Below are positions 8,852 to 17,869 of a stretch of DNA of 64,000 nucleotides, piece by piece (the first letter of the stretch is position 1; each line of letters opens with the position of its first letter). The notes under the pieces were generated by a model. The model was given only the letters and a program-made list of their open reading frames with translations. It was not told the DNA's origin and did not search any database. The position numbers and the translations under genes were made by a program. The stretch comes from JALNYB01 sp963676235 (lineage in GTDB: Archaea; Thermoplasmatota; Thermoplasmata; Methanomassiliicoccales; Methanomethylophilaceae): positions 806,001-870,000 of the forward strand of contig OY781044.1 of assembly GCA_963676235.1 (NCBI GenBank). The letters are read 5' to 3'.

Positions 8852-9397
8852 TCATTTATTTGCTACGTAGGCATAGATATCATCGTAATACGGTGAAACA
8901 TCTGCACCATGGTCCCTCAGGACTATCAATGCTGCTACCTCTATGTCTATGTTCATTTTTTTCATTATCTGGTTACATTCTGCTATGAATGCTCCTTTTT
9001 TAATTCCTGAAGATACTGCGAATTCCATAAGTTTAGGCAGAGGATCGTCAGAATCAACCGGGATTTTCTTTTTTACAGATTTTGTTTCATTTTTTTGTTC
9101 AGGTGTTGTTTTCATAGAAGATCTGACGTAATCCAGAAGTTCTTTTGAAGGTTTGTACGCGACAGGAACATCGATATCTGAAAAGTCTATCTTGGCTTTC
9201 AGATAATTATCGATCTTTTCGAATATACCTTCATTCAGGAGAAGGAGTAAAAGAGTGTTGGCTTCTTTTACAGGCATCCATCTGAGATCCAATGAGATAT
9301 ACATTGTGAATTCTTTTTCTGTGAAGACTTCTTTCCCTTTGTTGCAGAAGAATGCGGCGGCGCAGGTCTTCAACTCATCGTACATAGGATAGGGCAT
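8852..9397 (-). CDS. DUF2240-like archaeal protein
   Basis: A 181-residue protein. The N-terminal half (LLLLNEGIFEKIDNYLKAKI, then a DFSDIDVPVAYKPS segment) matches my memory of the archaeal DUF2240 family, which looks like a winged-helix fold. A Lys/Ser-rich linker (about 95-118) leads to a second helical part. No enzyme motif is visible. It converges on aMBF1 with 2 bases between stops. An alternative start lies four codons in (9385). Confidence 0.6.
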   Translation of the reverse strand: MPYPMYDELKTCAAAFFCNKGKEVFTEKEFTMYISLDLRWMPVKEANTLLLLLLNEGIFEKIDNYLKAKIDFSDIDVPVAYKPSKELLDYVRSSMKTTPEQKNETKSVKKKIPVDSDDPLPKLMEFAVSSGIKKGAFIAECNQIMKKMNIDIEVAALIVLRDHGADVSPYYDDIYAYVANK

Positions 9398-9485
9398 ACA
9401 TATGACCGTAAAAATATGTTCCCCTTTCTAGCGCGTGCGTTATTAGAGATTTAACTAACAAATAAAAATAAGGGCGACCGACATG

Positions 9486-9492
9486 TTTATAA
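9486..9492 (+). promoter_or_regulatory. TATA box of the rpoK-rpsB transcript
   Basis: TTTATAA lies about 46 bases before the chosen rpoK ATG. The predicted transcription start near 9514 leaves a short leader containing the Shine-Dalgarno GGTGA (9522-9526). Confidence 0.5.
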
Positions 9493-9531
9493 TCAATTCA
9501 TGATTACCATGATTCCTGTATGGTGACTCAC

Positions 9532-9705
9532 ATGATGTACACTAGATTTGAGAAAGCAAGAATCATCGGTGCAAGAGCACTGCAGATTTCGTATGGTGCA
9601 CCGGTGCTCGTCGATTATCCCGACGATATGCTGGACCCAATTGACATCGCCATGCTAGAATATGCAAAGGGTATAATCCCTATCACAGTCGTTAGAAATC
9701 AATGA
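9532..9705 (+). CDS. rpoK: RNA polymerase subunit K (Rpo6/Rpb6 homologue)
   Basis: A 57-residue omega/Rpb6-like subunit that clamps the assembled RNA polymerase core. TRFEKARIIGARALQISYGAP is its signature (first 20 residues TRFEKARIIGARALQISYGA) and the C-terminus ends GIIPITVVRNQ. ATG 9532 is preferred over the in-frame ATG 9520 because GGTGA sits five bases ahead of it. It is followed after 9 bases by rpsB, part of a widely conserved archaeal cluster; the usual enolase gene between them is missing here. Confidence 0.92.
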   Translation: MMYTRFEKARIIGARALQISYGAPVLVDYPDDMLDPIDIAMLEYAKGIIPITVVRNQ

Positions 9706-9714
9706 GGTATTAAA

Positions 9715-10338
9715 ATGAGTGACGAGGAGAACATGACGAATGGCGCAACCCTGTTGGTCGCAGAAGACATCTACTTAACATCAGGTGTCCACATCGGAAC
9801 CCAGCAGAAAAGCGCTGACATGAAGAATTTCATCTATAAGGTCAGGCAAGACGGACTTTACGTTTTGGATGTCAAAAAGACAGATGAGAGGATCAGGGCA
9901 ACAGCAAACTTCCTTTCACACTATGACCCTAAGAGGATCCTTGTCGTATCTGCAAGGCAGTACGGACAGAGGCCAGCAAGAGAGTTCTCCAAGGCAATCG
10001 GAGCACCTGCATTCGCAGGACGTTTCGTTCCTGGAACATTAACAAACCCTGCAAACCCTGGATTCATGGAGCCAGAGGTGTTGGTCGTTACAGATCCAGC
10101 AGCAGATAAGCAAGCACTCATGGAAGCATTGAATCTCGGAATCCCTATAGTCGCAATGTGCGATGCCAACAACGAGACACGTAATGTCGATCTCGTCGTC
10201 CCTACAAACAACAAGGGAAGGCGCGCACTCGCTTGTGTCTATTGGCTCCTTACAAGGGAAGTTCTCGTTGCAAGGGGAGATCTCAAAGATCCAGCAGATT
10301 TCAAGATGGAAATCGAAGATTTCGAAGCTAAACTTTAA
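9715..10338 (+). CDS. rpsB: Small-subunit ribosomal protein uS2
   Basis: A 207-residue uS2. Typical segments are YLTSGVHIGTQQKSADMKNF, the ILVVSARQYGQRPAREF region, FVPGTLTNP and GIPIVAMCDANNETRNVDLV. It binds near the 16S rRNA head-body junction. It has unusually strong codon bias towards GCA/ATC relative to its neighbours, as expected for a highly expressed gene. Co-transcribed with rpoK; MEMO follows 50 bases later. Confidence 0.97.
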   Translation: MSDEENMTNGATLLVAEDIYLTSGVHIGTQQKSADMKNFIYKVRQDGLYVLDVKKTDERIRATANFLSHYDPKRILVVSARQYGQRPAREFSKAIGAPAFAGRFVPGTLTNPANPGFMEPEVLVVTDPAADKQALMEALNLGIPIVAMCDANNETRNVDLVVPTNNKGRRALACVYWLLTREVLVARGDLKDPADFKMEIEDFEAKL

Positions 10339-10388
10339 GATCTCATCTTAAAGCAAAAAACTTTTTACAATCAACCCCTTTTACTTTT

Positions 10389-11204
10389 ATGCGTTATCCT
10401 GCAGTAGCGGGGCGTTTCTATCCGCTTGAGAAAGAAGCACTCGTCTCAGAGATAGAATCATGTTTCAAGCATGAGTTGGGTCCGGGCATTCCTCAGGAGA
10501 CAGGCACCGAGAGAAGAATATCGGCGGTTGTTGTACCTCATGCAGGTTATGCCGCATCTGGTATGAATGCTGCACATGCGTTCAAAAAGATCAAAGAGGA
10601 TGGTTTGCCGGAGGCTTATATATTGATAGGCCCCGACCATCATGGCATTCCATTTGATTTTGTGATGTGTAGTGATGAATATTTAACGCCTTTAGGTCCA
10701 TGTAAGATACATTCGGAAATAGCAGGGAAATTAAGCGAGTTCATTCCAGACAGTGTGAATGCTCATAGGTTCGAGCATTCTATCGAAGTGGAGGTGCCCT
10801 TCCTTCAGTATATCGATCCTGATCCGCATATAGTTCCGATCATCATGGGCCGTCAGGATATGGAATCGGCAAAAAAGCTGTCTGCATTCATAAAGATGGC
10901 TTGCAAGGGTCATGACGTTATTGTTATTGCATCAAGCGATATGTCTCATTATGTTCCGAAAGCTGTCGGAGAAAGACTCAATTCCATGGTTCTTGATAAA
11001 ATGGTTGCCAAGGATATTGATGGATTATATTCGACAATAATCGAAAACAAGATAACGGTGTGCGGATACGGCCCTATGGCAACTGCAATGATGGCAACAG
11101 ATCCAAAAAGCGTCGAGGTCCTAAAGTATTCTGATTCATGGGATTCGTTGAAATATGATATGAATTCGGTAGTTGGATATGGATCTATAGCGATGTATCG
11201 TTGA
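10389..11204 (+). CDS. MEMO1-family protein
   Basis: A 271-residue MEMO-like protein, related to extradiol dioxygenases. It begins MRYPAVAGRFYP, the family N-terminus, and has the metal-ligand type segments VPHAGYAASG and GPDHHG, plus ASSDMSHY. Biochemical role in archaea is unknown; the gene is usually found, as here, next to rpsB. The short upstream spacer is T/A-rich (CTTTTTAC) and may hold its own promoter. Confidence 0.9.
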   Translation: MRYPAVAGRFYPLEKEALVSEIESCFKHELGPGIPQETGTERRISAVVVPHAGYAASGMNAAHAFKKIKEDGLPEAYILIGPDHHGIPFDFVMCSDEYLTPLGPCKIHSEIAGKLSEFIPDSVNAHRFEHSIEVEVPFLQYIDPDPHIVPIIMGRQDMESAKKLSAFIKMACKGHDVIVIASSDMSHYVPKAVGERLNSMVLDKMVAKDIDGLYSTIIENKITVCGYGPMATAMMATDPKSVEVLKYSDSWDSLKYDMNSVVGYGSIAMYR

Positions 11205-11232
11205 TATTCTTCGCAAAATATATTATATTCAC

Positions 11233-11817
11233 ATGTCAGATAACATAATCATGTCTGATCGTAGTGAGTTCTGCGCAAAGTGTGGAGCTAAATTGAATCC
11301 GAACAATCATTTCTGCCCAGAATGCGGAGCGAGCGTTCCAGGAATGAATCCGGAAAAAGTCAAAGCAGAAAAAGAAGTCATTCGCGAAAGTATCAAAGGC
11401 CGTCTCGGATGGGCTGGCATAATGATATTGGTTTATTCAGTTCCATTTTTGATTGTGGGACTGTATTATCTTTTCGATTCAACCACCATTGCCAACACTA
11501 TTTGGAATAATTCTACCATCCATCAACAGTTGATCAACCTGGGGTGGACATTTGAAAATCTTAAAGATTATCTGATGTATTTCGGAGCAGGATGGTTAAT
11601 ATCCGGTGCGACTGGAATTATCGCTGCCGTGGCATGTTTCAAGCGTACCAACTATTATGTTGCAATGATATTCTGCCTGATCTCTGCGTTGTTTGCAATA
11701 ACTGGAATATTTGCATTCCTTCTGGGTTTCCTGGCTTTCTGGTTCATTATGTCCTCAAAACTCGGATTCAAGGAGAACGAGGCAGAATTGGAAGAAATGT
11801 TGAACACAATAGAGTGA
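11233..11817 (+). CDS. Zinc-ribbon membrane protein of unknown function
   Basis: A 194-residue protein with an N-terminal double-CxxC zinc ribbon (CAKCG, then CPECG, residues 14-33), a charged linker and about four transmembrane segments (from residue 55 to 180). No enzymatic motif. An alternative start is the ATG at 11251; the TATA-like AAATATATT at 11216-11224 places transcription start near 11245, which would favour that shorter form. A terminator follows directly. Confidence 0.75.
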   Translation: MSDNIIMSDRSEFCAKCGAKLNPNNHFCPECGASVPGMNPEKVKAEKEVIRESIKGRLGWAGIMILVYSVPFLIVGLYYLFDSTTIANTIWNNSTIHQQLINLGWTFENLKDYLMYFGAGWLISGATGIIAAVACFKRTNYYVAMIFCLISALFAITGIFAFLLGFLAFWFIMSSKLGFKENEAELEEMLNTIE

Positions 11818-11823
11818 AAAACA

Positions 11824-11848
11824 GGGGGCAATCCCCCTTCTTCTCTTA
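11824..11848 (+). terminator. Terminator after the zinc-ribbon membrane protein
   Basis: GGGGG-CAAT-CCCCC hairpin followed by TTCTTCTCTT, 7 bases after the stop codon. Classic intrinsic terminator shape. Confidence 0.65.
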
Positions 11849-11892
11849 ATTATATAAATTTTAAAAGGTTTTTGACGTAGAGCGAACTCTAT

Positions 11893-12795
11893 TCAGATGC
11901 GTTTAAGGTATCTGAGGTTAGGTTCGTATACAAGTCCCTTGTCCATTAGGATATTGGATATCTCCTCGAGTTCCATACTCGATATGCCGGCTGTTTCGGC
12001 TCTTCTCTCTAGTTCATCCCTCGGAGCACCTTTGCCGTCAGTATCCAATTCCTCCAAAAGGTTCAGAATGGTGTCTTCCAGATCTGAATTATTCTGAGCG
12101 GTTGCACCGGGTTCGATATCGATCTCATCTGGGACTTGGGACATGTCCTCGGGAAGTCCAAGATCGATATTCTTGTCCGGAAGAATAGTTCTGAGGGCTG
12201 TTTGAATAGTCTTTAGATATGTTGTTGAGTTAGGAATGCCGTATTGATCCAATGCAGTTGTGATCCCCTGTGCATCCTTTTGGTCGAATCCTGCTGTGAT
12301 GAGATCTTTTTCGGAAACATCTTCGATCGCAGTTGCCTTCTTCATCCGATTAAGTCTGATCCAAGTGGATTTTGCTGCATCAAGGATCCACTGCATACGG
12401 AGTTCCTCTGTGATCTTGATGATGCGTTCGGGTCTGATGGACACAAATACTCTTTCATCTTCTGTCGTGTATGTTTTTACTTTACCGATAACAGCTACGA
12501 ATTCAGGAGCATCTATGTCCGCTATGGCTGCTGCAGCTTCGGGTTGATACCGTCCTATATTGATGAAAAAGTTACCAGATGCAAGATCCTGAATTCTTCC
12601 TCTCCACATAGGTTCTTCTTCGCTTCCGACGTTCTCTTTCTCTGTGAGGACACCGGCAACGAGTACCCTGTTAACCATTGCACCCAAGTGGGTTACTACA
12701 TATGAAGGAGATTTTTCATCCGCTCCTTTTATTTCATGGGTTGCGGTGTTGAGTTCCGATGAAAACAATCTCCACGCTGTCTCTCTTGCGTTCAT
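11893..12795 (-). CDS. RPA-associated protein (COG3390 type)
   Basis: A 300-residue partner of replication protein A. An N-terminal OB-fold region (HLGAMVNRVLVAGVLTEKEN, then WRGRIQDLASGNFFINIGRY) is followed by a helical middle. The C-terminal winged-helix (about 235-300) resembles eukaryotic RPA32. Its start overlaps the RPA stop by 4 bases (ATGA), so the pair is translationally coupled, consistent with a stoichiometric ssDNA-binding complex. Confidence 0.85.
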   Translation of the reverse strand: MNARETAWRLFSSELNTATHEIKGADEKSPSYVVTHLGAMVNRVLVAGVLTEKENVGSEEEPMWRGRIQDLASGNFFINIGRYQPEAAAAIADIDAPEFVAVIGKVKTYTTEDERVFVSIRPERIIKITEELRMQWILDAAKSTWIRLNRMKKATAIEDVSEKDLITAGFDQKDAQGITTALDQYGIPNSTTYLKTIQTALRTILPDKNIDLGLPEDMSQVPDEIDIEPGATAQNNSDLEDTILNLLEELDTDGKGAPRDELERRAETAGISSMELEEISNILMDKGLVYEPNLRYLKRI

Positions 12796-14117
12796 AATGC
12801 TGCCTCCACATCATCATAGAGTTTTTCGGCTTCGGCGATGACATCGGTTTTTTCTATATTTGCCGATTTGACAATCATCATTGGCCCGTAGTCGTCACTC
12901 ATGACATTTCCAGTCACTGTGATCTTTTTCATGATTATCAGTGGAGCCATGTCTCTTCCAACGACCTCTATCTCTCCTTTTGCCTGTGCTAGCCCCTTCG
13001 CTGCTTCAAGTGTGATACCTGTGAGCTTCGTTGTGTCTTCGCAGTTGACAATTGCGCTGATAGCACCGGTTCCGTCATCGATCACGAGTTTCATTCTCAG
13101 ATCAAGGACAGGTGTGATCTGTCCGTGTGTTGTGCATTGGTCATTGAGTACGGAGCGGTTGCACTCAGGACATCTTTTGATGAGTCCGCTTCCAGTCCTC
13201 AGATCCACAACAGTACCTGTGACAGATATGTCAAGCCCGCCACCGATTTTGATGATATCCGCGACTGTTTTCTTTGATGCAGTAGCATCTATCTGACCGA
13301 ACGAATCGTCTACTCTGCTCACTTCGCATTTATCTCCGAGGTTAAGCTGAGGGATTCCTCTCCATGCGCGGATATATGCATTCTTGACACAGATGGATTC
13401 ACCTTCTTTCAGGCCATAATCATTCCAGGCTGAGAACTGAATCTTTCCTGAATTATCTGCAATAATACCAGAATAAACGACCTTGGGTTCTTCTTTGACT
13501 ATGATATTCCTTGCTTCGACGGACATTATGCGTCCTGAGACAGTAACATTTCCGACACCGTCGTGGATATCACCGATCTTCATGTCTTGGGAATCTGCAG
13601 TGATGGTTCTTTCGGTAACATCTATCTTAATATCTTTTATAGGTTCGATTTTGCCGCGTGAACCCAGATTGATCTGTACACGGTCATTCCATTTTTTTGT
13701 ATAAGCGTTCTTGAAAAGATATATTTCACCTTTTTCAAGTTCAACATTTTCCCCTTCCCAGATTGTGAACGGGGCTGTTCCGGTTTCATCACCGATTATA
13801 CCGGATATGATAATTTTTTGATTTCCTCTGACAGTTATTTCTTTTTTGTCGACATAGACGGTTTTTGCTGTTATGTCAACGTTCATTTCATTCCCTTTAA
13901 GATCTCCGACCTTCTTGGAAATTGTGTTTGCTGTAACAAAGGATGAAGTGTCGCCCACGCCGTATTTTCTCATTATGCCTCTTTTGGCAGCTTCTATAGT
14001 AACGTGGTATGCATTCAGGTAAGTGTCTAGTTCTTTTCTGAGCTGGTCGTCATCGATTTTTCCATTCAGAACTTTTTTCATTTCTTCAAAATGAGGTGTT
14101 AATTCTTCTGTGTTCAT
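12792..14117 (-). CDS. Replication protein A (single-stranded DNA-binding protein)
   Basis: A 441-residue RPA with three OB folds (about 65-155, 170-265 and 280-410). Repeated units such as VTVSGRIMSVEARNIIVKEE show the fold. Inside the last OB region is a zinc finger, CPECNRSVLNDQCTTHG. It coats single-stranded DNA in replication and repair. It heads an operon with the RPA-associated gene. A GAGGT Shine-Dalgarno site precedes the ATG, and a TATA box lies at 14168-14176. Confidence 0.92.
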   Translation of the reverse strand: MNTEELTPHFEEMKKVLNGKIDDDQLRKELDTYLNAYHVTIEAAKRGIMRKYGVGDTSSFVTANTISKKVGDLKGNEMNVDITAKTVYVDKKEITVRGNQKIIISGIIGDETGTAPFTIWEGENVELEKGEIYLFKNAYTKKWNDRVQINLGSRGKIEPIKDIKIDVTERTITADSQDMKIGDIHDGVGNVTVSGRIMSVEARNIIVKEEPKVVYSGIIADNSGKIQFSAWNDYGLKEGESICVKNAYIRAWRGIPQLNLGDKCEVSRVDDSFGQIDATASKKTVADIIKIGGGLDISVTGTVVDLRTGSGLIKRCPECNRSVLNDQCTTHGQITPVLDLRMKLVIDDGTGAISAIVNCEDTTKLTGITLEAAKGLAQAKGEIEVVGRDMAPLIIMKKITVTGNVMSDDYGPMMIVKSANIEKTDVIAEAEKLYDDVEAAL

Positions 14118-14167
14118 AGTTAGACCTCTTCGTGTTTCTACGAGGTAATCTTAGTACTATTTGCAGG

Positions 14168-14176
14168 TATAAAAGG
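14168..14176 (-). promoter_or_regulatory. TATA box of the RPA operon
   Basis: Read on the minus strand this is CTTTTATA, about 50 bases upstream of the RPA ATG, predicting a leader of roughly 25-30 bases with GAGGT near its end. Confidence 0.5.
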
Positions 14177-14346
14177 TAATGCAGGGGGTCGCCGAATCAG
14201 TCGAAAGAGAGTTTTTAAAAAATGGTTTTTTTGACAGATATCACATGTATCGATATGCAGATTTTTTTAAATCGTGACAATTTTGTTTTATGTAGGATAT
14301 ATTGTGTGTAAAAAAGCGCTACAAAATTGCTGGAATCTGTAACAAT

Positions 14347-14355
14347 CTTTAAAAG
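14347..14355 (+). promoter_or_regulatory. TATA box of purP
   Basis: CTTTAAAAG centred about 25 bases before the purP ATG predicts transcription starting at or next to the start codon, so the mRNA is probably leaderless. No Shine-Dalgarno site is present. Confidence 0.5.
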
Positions 14356-14362
14356 CATGAAT

Positions 14363-14378
14363 CATATCATATGATATG
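14363..14378 (+). promoter_or_regulatory. 16-bp perfect palindrome over the purP start codon
   Basis: CATATCAT/ATGATATG is a perfect dyad whose last three bases are the purP ATG. It covers the predicted transcription start, a place where a repressor would block initiation. Confidence 0.35.
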
Positions 14379-15449
14379 GTTCCCAAGAAGAAGATAGATG
14401 AAATTTTAGACGGGTATGACAAAAGCAAGCTTACGATTGCGACTTTGTGCTCTCACTCATCACTTCAGATATTTCACGGAGCCCGTAAAATGGGTTTTAA
14501 GACCTTGGGCTTGACCGTTAAGGACAATACAAAGTATTATGATGCTTTTCCGTTGGCAAAACCAGATCATTTCATAAAATACAAGGATTTCGACGAGATG
14601 GAGGAGCGTGTAGGTGAACTTCAAGATGAGAACACTATCATCATACCTCACGGTTCATTCGTCGAATATATGAGCCCAAGCAGATTCGAAAATTATGAGG
14701 TCCCTTCATATGGAAACCGTGCTGTCCTTCAATGGGAAGCTGATAGGGACAGTCAGAGACAGTGGATAACATCTGCAGGCGTACCTATGCCCCGTTTGAT
14801 CACGGATGCAAGGGAGATCAACGAACCTGTGATGGTAAAATATCACGGCGCAAAAGGAGGTCGCGGATTCTTCATAGCCAAGGATTATCCGGACTTCAAG
14901 ATGTCAATCGATAATACACAGCCTTACACTATTCAGGAATATTGTCTGGGCACAAGGTATTATTTGCATTTCTTTTATGACCCTCTTAAAAAAGATGGTT
15001 ATAGATGCGCACAGGGGGGTTCGCTCGAGCTTCTGTCTATCGATCGTAGGGATGAAAGCAATATCGATGAGATGTACAAATTGGGTTCGATCGAAGATGC
15101 CAAAAGGCATGGATTATATCCATCATTCGTTGTAACAGGGAATACACCGGCGGTCATTCGCGAATCACTTCTTCCGAAGGCATTCGAGATGGGTGAGAAC
15201 GTTGTTAATCGTGCATACGAATTGTTCGGTGGAATGTGGGGTCCATTCTGTCTGGAGACGGTGGTCACAGATAAATTGGAATTCAAGGTCTTTGAAATCT
15301 CAACAAGGATCGTTGCAGGCACCAACCCGTTCATATCAGGATCTCCGTATGCAGATCTGATTTATCCAGGACTTAGCACAGCAGCAAGAATGGCAATGGG
15401 GATAAGAAAGGCTGTGGAAGACGGGCAGCTCAACACTCTGATAAGCTGA
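14376..15449 (+). CDS. purP: FAICAR synthetase PurP (ATP- and formate-dependent)
   Basis: PurP formylates AICAR with formate and ATP, the archaeal step nine of purine synthesis. The 357 residues carry LCSHSSLQIFHGARKMGF at the N-terminus and an ATP-grasp region with VMVKYHGAKGGRGFFIA. The C-terminal GTNPFISGSPYADLIY is also family-typical. Because purH at 26021 encodes a full transformylase too, the cell appears to hold both a formate- and a folate-dependent route to FAICAR. The gene stands alone with its own promoter. Confidence 0.92.
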   Translation: MVPKKKIDEILDGYDKSKLTIATLCSHSSLQIFHGARKMGFKTLGLTVKDNTKYYDAFPLAKPDHFIKYKDFDEMEERVGELQDENTIIIPHGSFVEYMSPSRFENYEVPSYGNRAVLQWEADRDSQRQWITSAGVPMPRLITDAREINEPVMVKYHGAKGGRGFFIAKDYPDFKMSIDNTQPYTIQEYCLGTRYYLHFFYDPLKKDGYRCAQGGSLELLSIDRRDESNIDEMYKLGSIEDAKRHGLYPSFVVTGNTPAVIRESLLPKAFEMGENVVNRAYELFGGMWGPFCLETVVTDKLEFKVFEISTRIVAGTNPFISGSPYADLIYPGLSTAARMAMGIRKAVEDGQLNTLIS

Positions 15450-15493
15450 TTCCAGCGAAAAGTAATATAACTGAAAAGAATTAGGTAATTTCG

Positions 15494-16654
15494 ATGGCTA
15501 ACGCATCTAAGAGACTTCAGGACATTCCAGCATCGGGCACTGTTGCTATTTCGAATCTTGTCAGTCAGCTCAAAGCAAACGGAGCGGATATCATCTCATT
15601 TTCAATGGGAGAGCCCGATTTCGTAACGCCATCCAATATCGTGAATTCATGTATCGAGTCATTGAGAGATGGATTCACTCACTATACCTCTTCACTGGGA
15701 ATTCCTGAACTGAGAGTAGCTGTCGCTAGTAAGTCCGCAACTCAGAATAAGATTCCTTGCACGGAGAAGAATGTTCTCATCACACCTTGTAAACAGGCGA
15801 TCTTCATGACTGCACTTGCATATCTGGATCCCGGAGACGAGGTTATTTTATCAGACCCAAGTTGGGTCTCTTATGAGGCATGCATTCGTCTTGCAGGTGC
15901 AAAGCCCGTATACATTCCTACGAAGTTCGAAGAGGATTTCGTTATCGATCCTTCGCTACTCGAGGCTGCGATTACACCTAAGACCAAGATGATAATCCTC
16001 AATACGCCTTCGAATCCGACAGGAGGAGTACTTCCTGTACAAACCATCAAGGCCATCGCAGAAATTGCAATAAAGAATGACATCATGGTGATGTCCGACG
16101 AGATCTACGAGAGCATCATATACGAGGGTAAGCATCTTTCAATTGCTTCTCTTCCCGGAATGTTTGAGCGTACCATAACCATATCTGGATTGTCAAAGAC
16201 CTACGCCATGACTGGATGGAGGCTTGGATGGGCAATCGCACCGGAAATTGATATCAAGAACATCAATAAACTTCAGACACATTCGATTTCATGCTGCGTT
16301 TCATTCACACAGCCTGCGGCTGTAGAGGCTATAAACGGGCCTCAGAAAGAAAAGGATGACATGGTCAGGGAGTTCAAGAAGCGCCGCGATCTGGCACTTG
16401 ATCTCATTTCTGAGATCAAAGGTTTGGAATGTAACATTCCGAAAGGAGCATTCTATTTGTTTCCCAGATATAATGTCCGTATGAGTTCTGAAGAACTTGC
16501 GACACAGCTTTTGGAGAAGGCGCATGTTGCTGTTACTCCAGGATCCGCATTTGGGCCATGTGGAGAAGGATTCTTTAGGATATCATATGCAACAAGTGAA
16601 GAACAGATCAGAGAAGGGCTTGATAGACTCAGGATCTTTATGAATGGTCTCTAA
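15494..16654 (+). CDS. aspB: Class I aminotransferase (aspartate aminotransferase type)
   Basis: A 386-residue fold-type I PLP enzyme. The PLP-binding lysine sits in SGLSKTYAMTGWRLGW; other family signatures are NTPSNPTGG and MSDEIYESIIYEG, and the C-terminal FFRISYATS arginine binds the substrate carboxylate. Most likely transfers amino groups between aspartate and 2-oxoglutarate, although the same subfamily includes other substrates. Starts at ATG 15494, 45 bases after purP. Confidence 0.88.
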   Translation: MANASKRLQDIPASGTVAISNLVSQLKANGADIISFSMGEPDFVTPSNIVNSCIESLRDGFTHYTSSLGIPELRVAVASKSATQNKIPCTEKNVLITPCKQAIFMTALAYLDPGDEVILSDPSWVSYEACIRLAGAKPVYIPTKFEEDFVIDPSLLEAAITPKTKMIILNTPSNPTGGVLPVQTIKAIAEIAIKNDIMVMSDEIYESIIYEGKHLSIASLPGMFERTITISGLSKTYAMTGWRLGWAIAPEIDIKNINKLQTHSISCCVSFTQPAAVEAINGPQKEKDDMVREFKKRRDLALDLISEIKGLECNIPKGAFYLFPRYNVRMSSEELATQLLEKAHVAVTPGSAFGPCGEGFFRISYATSEEQIREGLDRLRIFMNGL

Positions 16655-16696
16655 GTTTCACCATCGATTTTTAATTTGTTTATCCGGTTTCTGCGG

Positions 16697-16718
16697 ACGT
16701 GCGCGCTTGTGCGCACGT
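16697..16718 (+). promoter_or_regulatory. GC-rich inverted repeat abutting the serine-operon promoter
   Basis: ACGTGCGC-GCTTGT-GCGCACGT, 8-bp perfect arms and a 6-base spacer, ends six bases before the TATA element at about 16725-16734. There is no T-run after it, so an operator is more likely than a terminator of aspB. Confidence 0.45.
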
Positions 16719-16724
16719 GCAACT

Positions 16725-16734
16725 AAAATATATA
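16725..16734 (+). promoter_or_regulatory. TATA box of the serine operon
   Basis: AAAATATATA with the BRE-like GCAAC just upstream. It predicts a transcription start near 16757 and a leader of about 40 bases before the chosen start. Confidence 0.5.
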
Positions 16735-16798
16735 CAGGGTAACGGATAGCCTAAAAGTCCGCCTAGGTATCGAAAACGTGGGCGCCCGAGGGATTATA

Positions 16799-17869
16799 TT
16801 GAGTAGGAAACTGTTCACAGTGGGTCCAGTAAACGTAGAACCGGAAGTTTTGCAGGCTATGACCAAGCCGATGATCACACACAGGTCCAAAGAGTACAAA
16901 GCGCTCCATGGCGCGATCATTGAGAAAATGAAAAAGGCACTCAACACAGATCAAGATATCTTTATGGTTGGAGGATCGGCTTCGATCTTCCTTGAAGGAG
17001 CTATTAGGAACGGAGTTCAGAGCAAATCACTCGGAATCACCAACGGTTCATTCGGACTCAGGTCCATCGAGATCGGAGAACTCAATGGGAAGGTTGTAGA
17101 CAAGATCCAGGTTCCATGGGGAATGGCAATGAAGCCTGAACATATTGCTGGTAAAGTAGGAAAAGATGTCGAGATGGTCCATTGGGTCAGTAACGAATCC
17201 TCTACCGGAGTATTCAGCAATTCAACTGCACTTGCAACAGAAGTCAGATCGCAGAATCCAGATGCATTGGTCATGGTCGACGCGGTGACATCCGCATTTG
17301 CAATGGATCTCAAGTTGAAAGAGCTTCAGCCAGATGCACTCATATTCGGAACACAGAAAGCACTTGCACTTCCTCCTGGACTTGCAATGGTTGTCGTTTC
17401 CGAGAAGATGATGGATAAATCCAAGGCGGTATCTAACAAAGGTTTCTATACCGATTTTGCTAAACTGAAAAAGCAGAATGATGAAAATTATGCGCTCACA
17501 ACGCCGCCTGTATCTCTCATGTATGCTCTTGATTTCCAGTTAGATCGCATTTTGAAAGAAGGAATGGCGACAAGATATGCAAGACATCAGGAAATGGCCG
17601 AGCTCGTCAGGAACTGGGCAAAGAAAAATCTCTACGGTATCTTCCCAGAAGAAGGCTACCAATCAAATACCATCGGCGTGTTGAATCGCGGAAACTTAGA
17701 TTTCGATAAATTCCACTCAGCGCTCAAGGCTAAAGGATATGAGATATCCAACGGCTATGGCGAAGTTAAAGAAAATACATTCAGGATCGGCCATATGGGA
17801 GATATCACTTCTGTAAGGGTTAAAGAGCTTCTTTCCGTAATGGATGAAACATTGGAGGAAATGCAATGA
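16799..17869 (+). CDS. Class V aminotransferase, probable phosphoserine aminotransferase
   Basis: A 356-residue class V (AGXT-like) PLP enzyme. It starts SRKLFTVGPVNVEPEVLQAM and has the PLP lysine in ALIFGTQKALALPPGL. Its 4-base overlap with serA argues that it makes phosphoserine from 3-phosphohydroxypyruvate, the job of SerC elsewhere; serine-pyruvate or alanine-glyoxylate activity is the alternative. The TTG at 16799 is chosen because GAGGGAT lies five bases upstream; an in-frame GTG at 16778 would add seven unconserved residues. Confidence 0.8.
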   Translation: MSRKLFTVGPVNVEPEVLQAMTKPMITHRSKEYKALHGAIIEKMKKALNTDQDIFMVGGSASIFLEGAIRNGVQSKSLGITNGSFGLRSIEIGELNGKVVDKIQVPWGMAMKPEHIAGKVGKDVEMVHWVSNESSTGVFSNSTALATEVRSQNPDALVMVDAVTSAFAMDLKLKELQPDALIFGTQKALALPPGLAMVVVSEKMMDKSKAVSNKGFYTDFAKLKKQNDENYALTTPPVSLMYALDFQLDRILKEGMATRYARHQEMAELVRNWAKKNLYGIFPEEGYQSNTIGVLNRGNLDFDKFHSALKAKGYEISNGYGEVKENTFRIGHMGDITSVRVKELLSVMDETLEEMQ

